Assembly (NCBI GenBank): GCA_013349295.1
Contig: DUZW01000011.1
Location: forward strand, 1-64,000
Direction of reading: 5' to 3'
Length of the DNA: 64,000 nucleotides
Source: Deltaproteobacteria bacterium
GTDB lineage: Bacteria; Desulfobacterota; Desulfobulbia; Desulfobulbales; Desulfurivibrionaceae
The notes beneath the pieces are model-generated. The model was not told the DNA's origin and made no database searches. It saw only the letters and a program-made list of their open reading frames with translations. Each line of letters begins with the position of its first letter. Within the stretch, counting starts at the first letter, position 1. This document shows positions 16,447 to 24,098 of the stretch, piece after piece. Both the position numbers and the translations under genes were made by a program.

Positions 16447-17487
16447 TGATTCCACTGTTAAAAATTCATTCTCGCCAAGTTTTTCTTCTTCCATAACGAG
16501 GCTATCAACTAACTGTTGAACCTTAGGCCAATCCATATTCGGTTTAAACATATGAGTAGCTTTTGTAAATTTACACTCCATTGTGCGGTCAAACAATTCT
16601 ACAGTTGTGCGCCTTGGATGCTGCGCAAGACTGGACTCGAAAAAGCTTGAGTATATTTGATAATGGTGGGAGTGAATGAATTCTTTCCAGTTATCAACAA
16701 GTTCTTCTTCTGGACGGATGTCAATGAATTCAAAATCTTCAAGATTACGTTTATCTACTGTCCCCCAAGCTTCTTTCATCAGTGAAATTGCTTCAGAATC
16801 AGTTTTGGGGGCACTATACCCAAAAATGGTTACAAGATATGCTCGTTTTAAATTATTACGAATTGCTTTCCAGCTATCTTGTATATACGGGTCTTCGGTA
16901 TAATTCTTGTTGCGGATCGGATAGAGCAATCTGCCTGGGCGAAAATGTCTTCCACATTCAGGACATTTTGCATAAATTATCCCTCCGTATTTATGATCTC
17001 GACAGTAACCTACAAGCACATTCCCATGTAGAAAAGTGAGCAGCGGAAGATCTTTTGTTATTTTTGATGCTCGCTGGTAGGCTTGAAGCAGCAAGGGGTC
17101 CCAATTAAATGTGGCTATAAGATCTTTCTTCCTGAGAGACAGAAGGAGCATATCGTATATGTTGGGATCATCAGGTATCTCCAAGTCTGAAAAATACTCT
17201 CTGATCCTTTCATCAAGGAGCATTCTTATATTTTCACAATCGTCTCTTTCGTGAAGTTCTGTGTAAATATCTTCGAGGTTTATGCTATCGGTTTTTAATT
17301 TCGTATTGGCTATTACTTGGTTCATTCCAAGTTTTTCAATGAACCCCATCATAACGGATGACTTTTTGCCATTTTTGTCTCCGTCAGGGATTGAAGCTAT
17401 GGTTGCTCCAGCCCCAAGAATGACAACATGAGGCCGATTTTTCATGAGGAGCTGAAATTCATTAGCTTCTTCTGGGGTCATCGTCAT
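16441..17487 (-). CDS. SIR2-like NAD-binding protein (probable defence effector)
   Basis: A 348-residue protein of the SIR2-like fold. Seen: the nucleotide-binding loop HVVILGAGATIAS (GAGAT at 25-29), ATFNWDPLLLQAY with Asn128, LLTFLHGNV with the catalytic-type His154, a zinc-ribbon-like Cys162/His165...Cys175/Cys178 set, and VTIFGYSAPKTDSEA (near 219-232). In known SIR2-like antiphage proteins the equivalent Asn and His cleave NAD+ upon infection. Those residues are kept here, so NAD hydrolysis is a fair inference. It is the first gene of the cassette cluster, AT-rich, with its stop codon inside an attC-like site. No HerA, TIR or Argonaute partner is adjacent, so it may work alone. Confidence 0.8.
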   Translation of the reverse strand: MTMTPEEANEFQLLMKNRPHVVILGAGATIASIPDGDKNGKKSSVMMGFIEKLGMNQVIANTKLKTDSINLEDIYTELHERDDCENIRMLLDERIREYFSDLEIPDDPNIYDMLLLSLRKKDLIATFNWDPLLLQAYQRASKITKDLPLLTFLHGNVLVGYCRDHKYGGIIYAKCPECGRHFRPGRLLYPIRNKNYTEDPYIQDSWKAIRNNLKRAYLVTIFGYSAPKTDSEAISLMKEAWGTVDKRNLEDFEFIDIRPEEELVDNWKEFIHSHHYQIYSSFFESSLAQHPRRTTVELFDRTMECKFTKATHMFKPNMDWPKVQQLVDSLVMEEEKLGENEFLTVESA

Positions 17488-17504
17488 TGTATTTCTCTCT
17501 GAAG

Positions 17505-17600
17505 CCTAACTATATTATTATCTAGCGCGAGATAATATTGGCGGGGTATTATCCAGACCATGCTGCATACTTTTGCAAGCCTATCTTAGCGCTAGGCAGC
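17505..17600 (-). other. Possible degenerate attC or attI-like end of the cassette cluster
   Basis: Upstream of the SIR2-like gene the minus strand reads GTTAGGC (a perfect R' core GTTRRRY) just before the ribosome region. It is preceded by an ATTATCT...AGATAAT hairpin and, 90 bases away, GCCTAGC. The core is good, but the far half is weak, so this could be a decayed attC, an attI, or chance. No integrase gene follows in 17600-19800. Confidence 0.4.
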
Positions 17601-17771
17601 TTGTCCATAAAAAACGGGTATCATCCCCCATCCTGCTCCCCAACCTTATCCAGAAATAATCATTAGGCCCTTTCCACTGGTATTTTTTGCCCCTTGTCAC
17701 TTGGCTCGAAAGAGGCTATGCATATTTCTATATAGACACAGTTCTACTCCCCTCTTTTTTCACAAAAACCC

Positions 17772-18058
17772 ATGCGCAAAAAGCACCCTTCATCCCGACA
17801 AACAGCCCCTGTCACCAAAAAATCACAAAAACAAGCCGGGGCAGGGCACATTCGCAGGCTGACGGTCAGCGACGACTTGGGGGTGCTTTTCTCTTCCGGC
17901 CAGGAAAATGAACGGGTACAGAGCTTTGCCGGCGCGCTGGCCACCGGGATTCCCGCAGCCACCCTTGCCGACATCCTGACGGAAAAAGAGGAGCTGCCCA
18001 GCCCGGCCCTGCGGCGACCCATGCCGCTCTTTCTTTCCGGCAAGGAATTATGCCTGAC
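17772..18058 (+). pseudogene. Truncated paralogue of the Smr-domain protein N-terminus
   Basis: The frame from ATG 17772 is clearly homologous to the N-terminal region of the intact Smr gene at 18991. Both share MRK starts, a RxLTxxDDLGxLFS segment, SFAGALATxIPAxTLAxILT and EKEELPxPA. After about residue 85 the similarity ends, and the Smr domain (LDLHG) is missing where the toxin-antitoxin module begins. Upstream DNA (about 17680-17770) also resembles the region before 18991. It is a diverged relic rather than a fresh duplication. Confidence 0.7.
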
Positions 18059-18424
18059 TCATAAAAAGTGCCGATAATCAGTATTCAGCGCCTTGGCCAG
18101 AACTCTGGCCCGCTCCTTGCCGATGGAGCGCTTGCCGTTTTCCATCTCGGAGATATGGCGCTGGGGGATGCCGGTGAGTTCGGCCAGTTGCAGTTGGGTA
18201 AAACCCTCTCGAGTGCGGGCGCCCAGCAGGTTCACCGCCCATTCCGGTCGGTCGCCGAGGTGTTCGCGGAAAAACTCCTCGGCGGTGATGCTCCCCTCGC
18301 TCTGGTCATCGGGCTCGATGGACGACACATACCGTCTGATTCGTTCCACGTTGGCCGGATGGACCAGAAAATGCAGCGGCACCAGCCCTTTCTCAGTACG
18401 GCGCTTTTTCGTGTGTTCCTGCAT
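18059..18424 (-). CDS. HigA-type antitoxin with XRE helix-turn-helix
   Basis: A 121-residue antitoxin. The C-terminal XRE domain (about residues 65-121) contains FTQLQLAELTGIPQRHISEM followed by ENGKRSIGKERARVLAKALN, a standard helix-turn-helix. The N-terminal part is typical of HigA2-like antitoxins paired with RelE-fold toxins. It should bind and neutralise the toxin and repress the operon. ATG 18424 is preferred over more distal in-frame starts because it overlaps the toxin gene end by 32 bases, usual for coupled TA genes. The toxin gene comes first, as in higBA. Confidence 0.85.
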   Translation of the reverse strand: MQEHTKKRRTEKGLVPLHFLVHPANVERIRRYVSSIEPDDQSEGSITAEEFFREHLGDRPEWAVNLLGARTREGFTQLQLAELTGIPQRHISEMENGKRSIGKERARVLAKALNTDYRHFL

Positions 18425-18668
18425 AAATGATCTCCACGGTAACGGTGCTTTTGTCCTCTGTCCACACCGCGACATAGGTTGGCCTGCCCTTTTTAAGATG
18501 ACAGTGATGACCAAGACCTGGCAATTTCGAGTAGTTTGGCCAATCCCCGCGAACCGGCCCTGCCTGCCGGATGCTTGCCATCAGGTGATACAACGCGGCA
18601 AGCACTGGCCGGGGTAATTTCAATGCCTGCTTTTCGGCCTTACGGGTTATCGTCACTTTCCATTGCAT
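18393..18668 (-). CDS. RelE/HigB-fold toxin
   Basis: A 91-residue basic protein starting MQWKVTITRKAEKQALKLP, the usual first strand and helix of RelE/ParE-superfamily toxins, and ending with YVAVWTEDKSTVTVEIIYAG. Such toxins cleave mRNA on ribosomes. Its gene overlaps the antitoxin gene by 32 bases. A TATACC-N7-GGTATA inverted repeat lies directly upstream and is the likely operator. The module is wedged between a truncated and an intact Smr gene, which suggests a later insertion. Confidence 0.85.
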   Translation of the reverse strand: MQWKVTITRKAEKQALKLPRPVLAALYHLMASIRQAGPVRGDWPNYSKLPGLGHHCHLKKGRPTYVAVWTEDKSTVTVEIIYAGTHEKAPY

Positions 18669-18675
18669 AACTTAA

Positions 18676-18694
18676 TATACCTTTTATGGGTATA
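18676..18694 (-). promoter_or_regulatory. Probable operator/promoter of the toxin-antitoxin pair
   Basis: TATACC and GGTATA form a perfect 6-bp inverted repeat with a 7-base spacer, 8 bases upstream of the toxin start. The position and symmetry suit autoregulation by the XRE antitoxin; the TATATT overlap could be the -10 box. Confidence 0.55.
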
Positions 18695-18990
18695 AGTCAA
18701 GATGCGCTCCCGATTTTCCATCTGCCCAGTATCCCTGTCAGGATTCACAGTATTGCACCAGGCGGATTCCGGCAAGAAACAAAGGCATCATCAGTGGTTT
18801 TTCAAAGGTTCCCCAAGCGTTCGATCTCCCGCCATGGACAGAGCATACCTCCCCGCCTGAGACAAATAGTGCCCCAGGCCTCTCTTTGCCAGATTCTTTT
18901 TTGCCTCTTGTCTCTTCACAAAAAAAACGCTATGCATATCTCCAGACACACCATGTTTTCACCCGTCTCCTTTTTCCTTTGCAAAGATCC

Positions 18991-19530
18991 ATGCGCAAAC
19001 AGAACCGCTCGCCGCAACAGGCAGGCACCGCCGCCAAATATCCCCAAGCAAAACACGGGAAAACAGCCATCCGCAAACTGACGGCCGGCGACGACCTCGG
19101 CTTTCTCTTCTCCCAGGATCCGGAAGACTCCACCCCGCACAGCTTCGCCGGCGCCCTGGCAACCGCGATTCCCGCCACGACCCTTGCGGAAATTCTCACG
19201 GAAAAGGAAGAGCTGCCGACCCCGGCCCAATCGCTCCAGGCGGCGATACGCAACTCCCCCCCGCCCCAGGACAGGCTAGATCTCCATGGCTGCACTGGTC
19301 CCGAGGCGGAAATAAAGACGAAAAATTTCCTGACCCGAGCCCGGCGCAATCATCTGAAAACCGTCCTGATAATAACCGGCAAGGGGCTCCACTCTCCGGA
19401 AGGCTCGGTACTCAAAGACGTCATCGAGACCAGGCTCAAAATCATGAAAACCGACGGCTCGATCCTCGCTTATCTTTGGGAAAAGAAAGATCGGGAAAAA
19501 AGCGGGGCGTTGCTCGTTTATCTGCCCTGA
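18991..19530 (+). CDS. Smr-domain protein
   Basis: A 179-residue protein with a basic, low-complexity start, a middle region shared with the relic at 17772, and a C-terminal Smr domain (about residues 92-175). The Smr signature is RLDLHGCTGPEAEIKTKNFL and, later, IITGKGLHSPEGSVLKD. Smr domains are nucleases or RNA/DNA-binding domains linked to MutS2 and ribosome rescue; this short stand-alone form is common in proteobacteria. ATG 18991 matches the relic start; an upstream in-frame start at 18886 adds a doubtful leader. Two small genes follow on the same strand. Confidence 0.88.
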   Translation: MRKQNRSPQQAGTAAKYPQAKHGKTAIRKLTAGDDLGFLFSQDPEDSTPHSFAGALATAIPATTLAEILTEKEELPTPAQSLQAAIRNSPPPQDRLDLHGCTGPEAEIKTKNFLTRARRNHLKTVLIITGKGLHSPEGSVLKDVIETRLKIMKTDGSILAYLWEKKDREKSGALLVYLP

Positions 19531-19554
19531 AGCTCAAACAAAAGGATTCATACC

Positions 19555-19773
19555 ATGGCCCAAGATCAGGTCGCTGTTTTCATCCCCTTTCCCTTTGTGG
19601 TCGGCCAGAAAATTCACGTTGAAGCAGGCCCGCGCAGCGGCGACTGGCTGGTGATCGGGTTGAGCGAACGCAAGGTTCAACTCCGCTGCCCGGTTTCCGG
19701 CCGGGAGGTGGAGTGGGACCGGTTCTGTTATCTCAGCGAAACCCGCAAGCAGGAATGGCCCCTGCCCCACTGA
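19555..19773 (+). CDS. Small conserved-looking protein, unknown function
   Basis: A 72-residue protein, MAQDQVAVFIPFPFVVGQKI to a WDRFCYLSETRKQEWP tail. The start has AAAGGATT at a suitable distance from ATG. It follows the Smr gene by 24 bases, and the composition is normal for the neighbourhood, so I regard it as coding. A short beta-rich region with SGDWLVIGLSERKVQLRCP suggests a small barrel, but I know no family. Confidence 0.6.
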   Translation: MAQDQVAVFIPFPFVVGQKIHVEAGPRSGDWLVIGLSERKVQLRCPVSGREVEWDRFCYLSETRKQEWPLPH

Positions 19774-19884
19774 GATTTTCAATTCCTCCGCCCTTGACTT
19801 GGATGCAGCTCGAATTATATTCCCTCACAGCGGCCGGGCCTTGCTCCCGGCGGAACACACACCCAATACGCAACGAGGATACCC

Positions 19885-20733
19885 ATGGGAAACACGATAA
19901 AAACCGGCATGCTGATGGCAGCCCTCACCGCCCTCTTCATGGTAGCGGGCCAGGCCATGGGCGGGAACAGCGGCATGACCATGGCCCTGCTCATGGCCGT
20001 GGGGATGAATTTTTTCGCCTACTGGTTCAGCGACAAGCTGGCCCTGAAAATGGGCGGCGCCCGGGAGGTGGAGCAGAGCGAGGCGCCGGTGCTGCATAGT
20101 CTTGTTGCCGGACTTGCCGCGCGGGCCGAACTGCCCAAGCCCCGGGTCTATATCATTGACAGCGACACCCCCAACGCCTTTGCCACGGGCCGAAACCCCG
20201 AGCATGCAGCGGTGGCCGTCACCCGAGGGCTGATGTCCATCCTCAGCCGCGACGAACTGGAAGGCGTTCTCGCCCACGAACTGGCCCATATCAAGAATCG
20301 GGACATCCTGATAAGCTCCATGGCCGCAGTCATGGCCGGGGCCATCAGCACCCTTGCCACCATGACCCAATGGGCAATGCTTTTCGGCATGGGCCGCAAC
20401 TCCGATGACGAGGACAGCGGCGGCGGGATGATCGGCGCAATCCTGATGATGATCATCGCCCCCATTGGTGCGGCCCTGATCCAAATGGCCATTTCCCGCA
20501 GCCGCGAATACCTGGCCGATGCCACCGGCGCCAAAATCTGCGGCAGGCCTTCCTCCCTGGCCAACGCCCTCCAGCGCTTGGAAGATTCCAACCATCGTCT
20601 GCCCATGGATGTCAACCCGGCCACCGCCCAGATGTACATCGTCAACCCGCTCTCCGCCGGAGGGATCGCCAACCTGTTCAGCACCCATCCGCCCATGCAG
20701 GAACGGATCCGGCGGCTGCTGGCAGCCGGTTGA
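19885..20733 (+). CDS. htpX: Zinc metalloprotease HtpX
   Basis: A 282-residue membrane-bound M48 peptidase. The catalytic zinc motif is VLAHELAHIKNRD (HExxH near residues 130-134), with the third ligand in the SREYLADA segment. Two N-terminal hydrophobic helices and two more after the active site match the HtpX topology. HtpX degrades misfolded membrane proteins together with FtsH. The gene starts at ATG 19885 after ACGAGGATACCC and is followed by a HAD gene three bases later, so the two are probably co-transcribed. Length and all motifs are complete. Confidence 0.95.
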   Translation: MGNTIKTGMLMAALTALFMVAGQAMGGNSGMTMALLMAVGMNFFAYWFSDKLALKMGGAREVEQSEAPVLHSLVAGLAARAELPKPRVYIIDSDTPNAFATGRNPEHAAVAVTRGLMSILSRDELEGVLAHELAHIKNRDILISSMAAVMAGAISTLATMTQWAMLFGMGRNSDDEDSGGGMIGAILMMIIAPIGAALIQMAISRSREYLADATGAKICGRPSSLANALQRLEDSNHRLPMDVNPATAQMYIVNPLSAGGIANLFSTHPPMQERIRRLLAAG

Positions 20734-20736
20734 ACC

Positions 20737-21405
20737 ATGGGCCAGGACTCCGCCATAACCACCATCCTTTTCGATTATGGCGGAGTCCTGGCCGAAGAGG
20801 GCTTCACCCTCGGGCTTGCAGCCATAGCCGAGGAAAACGCCCTTGACCCGGAGCATTTTTTCCATACCGCCACCGAAACCATCTATACCTGCGGCTATGT
20901 AACCGGCAAGTCCAACGAGCAGACATACTGGCAGCTGCTCCGCAGCCGGACCGGAATCAAAGGCGAAGACCGGGCACTCACCGAAGCAATCCTCAGCCGT
21001 TTCATCCTGCGCCCCGGGATGCTTGGAGCGGTCCGCGCCCTCAGAGCACGGGGTTTGACCCCGGTCATTCTCAGCGATCAAACCGACTGGCTCGACCGCC
21101 TCAATGAGCGGCAGCCGTTTTTCCATGAATTTTCCCGAGTTTTCAACAGCTACCATCTCGGAAAAACCAAGCGCGAGCCAAGCCTGTTCACCGACGTCCT
21201 CACAACCCTCGGGGTCGCGCCGGAACACGCCCTTTTTGTCGATGACAACCAGGGCCACATCGCAAGAGCAGCCGCCCTCGGCCTGAAAACCCATCTCTTT
21301 CAGAGTGAGACGCTGTTTTTCACCGACCTTGCCCGGCACGGCCTCGGCCACATGCCGACGAAACAAGATGATGCACAAGGGACAACGCGCCGTGCTGGAT
21401 CATAA
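20737..21405 (+). CDS. HAD-superfamily hydrolase (subfamily IA)
   Basis: A 222-residue haloacid-dehalogenase-like phosphatase. Motif I is ILFDYGGVLAEEG near residue 8, so the second motif I position is Gly rather than Asp, as in many HAD-IA phosphohydrolase-like or epoxide-hydrolase-type proteins; motif II is ILSDQTDW and motif IV is LFVDDNQGHIARAAALG. The substrate is not predictable. It starts three bases after the HtpX stop, and its 3' end overlaps the next gene by 38 bases. The missing second motif I Asp is worth noting, because it weakens a simple phosphatase assignment. Confidence 0.88.
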   Translation: MGQDSAITTILFDYGGVLAEEGFTLGLAAIAEENALDPEHFFHTATETIYTCGYVTGKSNEQTYWQLLRSRTGIKGEDRALTEAILSRFILRPGMLGAVRALRARGLTPVILSDQTDWLDRLNERQPFFHEFSRVFNSYHLGKTKREPSLFTDVLTTLGVAPEHALFVDDNQGHIARAAALGLKTHLFQSETLFFTDLARHGLGHMPTKQDDAQGTTRRAGS

Positions 21406-21781
21406 AAAACTAGCAGTCATTCATATTGTCAAAAAGGAACTTGGGGTAAGCGACCAGGAGTACCGCGACATCATGGAAAAGGTGACGGGAGTCCGTTCGG
21501 CAAAAGATCTGGACGAGACGGGGTTCCAAAAACTCATGCGCTATTTTGCCCGGAGCACCCATTATCGCGCGCGCCGGGAGGGCATTACCTTCCGGCAGAG
21601 GATGTACATCAAGCATCTTGTGGAAGATCTCGCCTGGGATGAGACGCATTGCACCAATTTTCTGAAAAAATACTACAAGACCTCCGAACTGGGGACTCTT
21701 TCCAAAACGGAGGGCAGCAAGGTGATAGAATCATTGAAGCATATTCTGGCAGGACGAAAAAAGTGGGAAGGGGAACAATGA
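21368..21781 (+). CDS. Mu Gp16/GemA-like protein
   Basis: A 137-residue protein resembling the DUF1018 family (GemA/Gp16) of Mu-like phages: KLAVIHIVKKELGVSDQEYR, then KVTGVRSAKDLDETGFQKLM, and a second helical part with TFRQRMYIKHLVEDLAWDE. GemA modulates host gene expression in phage Mu. No other phage gene is nearby, so this is an orphan or domesticated copy, or one of the chromosomal proteins sharing the domain. The start (two adjacent ATGs at 21368/21371) lies within the HAD gene end, implying coupled translation. The next gene overlaps by ATGA. Confidence 0.75.
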   Translation: MMHKGQRAVLDHKKLAVIHIVKKELGVSDQEYRDIMEKVTGVRSAKDLDETGFQKLMRYFARSTHYRARREGITFRQRMYIKHLVEDLAWDETHCTNFLKKYYKTSELGTLSKTEGSKVIESLKHILAGRKKWEGEQ

Positions 21782-22128
21782 CAGCATTCAAAGACAACTG
21801 GGACCTGAGCATGGCCCTTGAGGTTATGAACAGTGAAACCGTGGACAGCAAGATTTGGAGCGAGGCGGTGAAATGGCTGCTTCTCTTTGGCCCGCCGCCG
21901 ATCAGGGAAATGATCAGCCAGGCCTCAAGCATGGCCACGGGCGAATTTTTCCCGGAGCTGGCCCCCATCGGCTACACCGAGCAGGGAGAACCGCTGTACG
22001 ACATCAAAAAACTTGCCGAAAGCTTAGGGATGAGCGAAGAAGAGGCCCTGGCCAAGATGGCGGAACTGGAGGCGGAACATAATATCCAGAGCCTGTATGA
22101 CCCGCCGGACGCGCATAAAATTCAGTAA
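21778..22128 (+). CDS. Conserved-looking protein of unknown function
   Basis: A 116-residue acidic, helix-rich protein without signal or membrane segments. ATG 21778 overlaps the GemA-like stop in an ATGA arrangement, which fixes the start and indicates translational coupling. A middle stretch, FGPPPIREMISQASSMATGE, and a C-terminal helix with KLAESLGMSEEEALAKMAEL are visible. I do not recognise a family. It may be functionally tied to the GemA-like gene. Its stop converges with the DoxX gene 7 bases away. Confidence 0.75.
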   Translation: MTAFKDNWDLSMALEVMNSETVDSKIWSEAVKWLLLFGPPPIREMISQASSMATGEFFPELAPIGYTEQGEPLYDIKKLAESLGMSEEEALAKMAELEAEHNIQSLYDPPDAHKIQ

Positions 22129-22135
22129 ACCGGAG

Positions 22136-22609
22136 CTAGAGAAGAATCCCGCCCCGACGTTTGTCCTTTGCCAGAACCCGGTCCAGGGACAGCATGCCCC
22201 CGCCCCGCAGAACAAGGGCCAGGGCAATCCCCAGCACCAGGAGATGATACTCATACCCCTCGCCCTGCTGCTGCCCGAACCAATTCATGAAAAAGCCATG
22301 CTGCAGATGATTCGTTTTCAGGCAAATGGCGATGGCCGTACCGATGGCCAGGGCCCAGACCCTTGTATACAGGCCGAGCACCAGCAACAGCGAACCGCAA
22401 ACCTCGGAGACCATCAGGAGAATAATGGCCCAGAGCGGAAAGCCCATGGCGGAAAAATCCGTGACCGTTGCGCCATAGCCAGGCCCGCCGAACCAGCCGA
22501 GAACCTTTTGCGCGCCATGGGGGAAAATCACCACCCCCAGAGCCAGGCGGATCAGAAGTTGAGCAGGGCTGTTATCAGTCGCAACCAAGGCTTTCACCAT
22601 CAGAGACAT
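22136..22609 (-). CDS. DoxX-family membrane protein
   Basis: A 157-residue protein with four hydrophobic segments. The family hallmarks are LIRLALGVVIFPHGAQKVLG at the N-terminus and the third and fourth helices with LVLGLYTRVWALAIGTAIAI. DoxX proteins are small integral membrane proteins associated with redox or thiol stress; the exact role is unclear. The start at 22609 follows CTTAGGAGATGTC on the minus strand (AGGAG), well placed. It is a single gene with convergent and divergent neighbours. Confidence 0.9.
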   Translation of the reverse strand: MSLMVKALVATDNSPAQLLIRLALGVVIFPHGAQKVLGWFGGPGYGATVTDFSAMGFPLWAIILLMVSEVCGSLLLVLGLYTRVWALAIGTAIAICLKTNHLQHGFFMNWFGQQQGEGYEYHLLVLGIALALVLRGGGMLSLDRVLAKDKRRGGILL

Positions 22610-22981
22610 CTCCTAAGAACCGGTTTCAAATGTATAATACCCCTGCTGCCTTCGGGAGAACAGTTCTCTCACGAGCCCGGACAATGCCAGAACTTGTTAA
22701 TATATCAATTTACCAACAAAATTTCCAGTTGAAAAACAGATACCCGCCTCGACAAACAAGGTTTTCTCATACAATGGGCATGGCGTTTTATTTTTTTTTC
22801 AGGTAATAATTAACAAGTTGCCAGGAAGGCCGGAAACACTGCGGATGGCATGTACCGTCAGAGCCATGGCGCCCCCTTTTCGGGACAGGAGTTTTTTTCA
22901 CATTTCCGCAGGAAAAAATCTTCATCAGCCGGTCAGTTGCTTTATTCCATAAGGTATACCGTGAACCACGAGGAGAGAACA
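22610..22981. other. Intergenic region between divergent genes
   Basis: About 370 bases between the DoxX gene and the pentapeptide lipoprotein gene. It contains AT-rich blocks (for example around 22690-22740 and 22790-22815) suited to promoters in both directions. I saw no conserved riboswitch core, repeat copy or tRNA. Confidence 0.4.
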
Positions 22982-23902
22982 GTGAACACTCAATTCCGTT
23001 ATTATTTCCCGCTCTTGACCATGCTTCTTTTTCTCATCGCCGGTTGCGGCACAAAAGAGGCGGGAAACGCCCCGGACACAGCGCCCGCTGGTGATGGAAC
23101 CAGAATCACCGGCGCGCAACTGATCGAGATCCTCTCCGACAACACTATTACCATGCACGAATACGGCGATACCGCAACCATCGAGATGTACGGCAACGGC
23201 AAAATGTACGCGGTGAAAAGCAAGACCGAGAAAAATGACGGGGTATGGTCAACGGATAACGACAGGCTTTGCCTCAAGTTCAAGCGCTGGGGCTTTGGCG
23301 ACGAGATCTGCTACGATGTGTTTCGCAAGGGCGAGGAATACAACCTGTACACGGCCAGCGGCATAAAATCGAGCTACTTCACCATAACACAAGGCCTCAA
23401 GCGCGGGCAGCCAGTCAAAAATGCGGCAAGCGCCAAAAAACAACCGAACAAGCGGTCCAGCGCCACCACCTCACCGGATGTGGTGGTGGAAGAACAGGTC
23501 GCACCGGTATCCACCCCCACAATCCAGGAGACTTACCAGACCTCCAACCCCCAAACGGCCAGCCGGGATCTGGGCATGATTTACCGGGGCATGAGCCAGA
23601 ACTGCCCCGGCTGTAATCTGCAGGGCGCCAATCTGGCCGAGGCCAGCCTGATGCGGGCCAATCTGGCAGGAGCCAATCTGACAAACGCCAACCTCGGCAA
23701 GGCCAACCTCAAATGGGCAAACCTGAAAGGCGCCAATCTGAGCAGCGCGGACCTCTCCGGGGCAAACCTGGCCGGAGCCGATCTGGCCGGAGCCAACCTT
23801 GAGCGGGCCGATCTGACCGGGGCAAACCTCGAACAGACCAATCTCCGGGGCGCCACAATCGAAGGCGCCATCGGCCTTGACCTGAAAAAGGCAATTCGCT
23901 AG
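22982..23902 (+). CDS. Pentapeptide-repeat lipoprotein
   Basis: A 306-residue exported lipoprotein. A signal with FLIAGC (lipobox Cys near residue 22) is followed by an N-terminal domain (about 40-140), a Pro/Thr-rich linker, and a C-terminal run of about 17 pentapeptides of the A(N/D)LxX type, from CNLQGANLAEASL to RGATIEGA. Such repeats fold as a right-handed square beta-helix. Role unknown; a cell-surface or periplasmic scaffold is likely. I chose GTG 22982, directly after GAGGAGAGAACA, because the longer frame has a non-signal leader. A hairpin terminator follows. Confidence 0.85.
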   Translation: MNTQFRYYFPLLTMLLFLIAGCGTKEAGNAPDTAPAGDGTRITGAQLIEILSDNTITMHEYGDTATIEMYGNGKMYAVKSKTEKNDGVWSTDNDRLCLKFKRWGFGDEICYDVFRKGEEYNLYTASGIKSSYFTITQGLKRGQPVKNAASAKKQPNKRSSATTSPDVVVEEQVAPVSTPTIQETYQTSNPQTASRDLGMIYRGMSQNCPGCNLQGANLAEASLMRANLAGANLTNANLGKANLKWANLKGANLSSADLSGANLAGADLAGANLERADLTGANLEQTNLRGATIEGAIGLDLKKAIR

Positions 23903-23920
23903 AGATCTGCATCCGCGGTA

Positions 23921-23960
23921 CGCGACCCGGCTTGGCCATAGCCGGATCGCGACCCTTTTT
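23921..23960 (+). terminator. Rho-independent terminator
   Basis: CGCGACCCGGCT pairs with AGCCGGATCGCG (one mismatched pair) around TGGCCAT, followed by ACCC and five T residues. It ends the pentapeptide-protein transcript. Confidence 0.75.
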
Positions 23961-24098
23961 CCTCTCGGCCGCTACGCTCGCCTGAGCCTTCACGAAAAAA
24001 ATGACGACTCAGGCGCCTTCCCTCCGGTTATATCGCCTTTTGCCGCTTCATTCCCTGCCTCCACTCGCACGACCCGACCTCTCGGGCCTTGGCCTTTT

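Noticed and set aside
17500-19800. Integron integrase or attI next to the first cassette
   Set aside because: No tyrosine-recombinase frame or motifs are visible; only a weak half site is present, so I did not call an intact integron.
19825-21378. Long minus-strand frame opposite htpX and the HAD gene
   Set aside because: Both plus-strand genes carry clear motifs, and the minus frame shows no family or ribosome site.
22610-22981. A c-di-GMP (GEMM) riboswitch before the pentapeptide lipoprotein
   Set aside because: The conserved core segments of GEMM were not found here or upstream of the other c-di-GMP-related genes.
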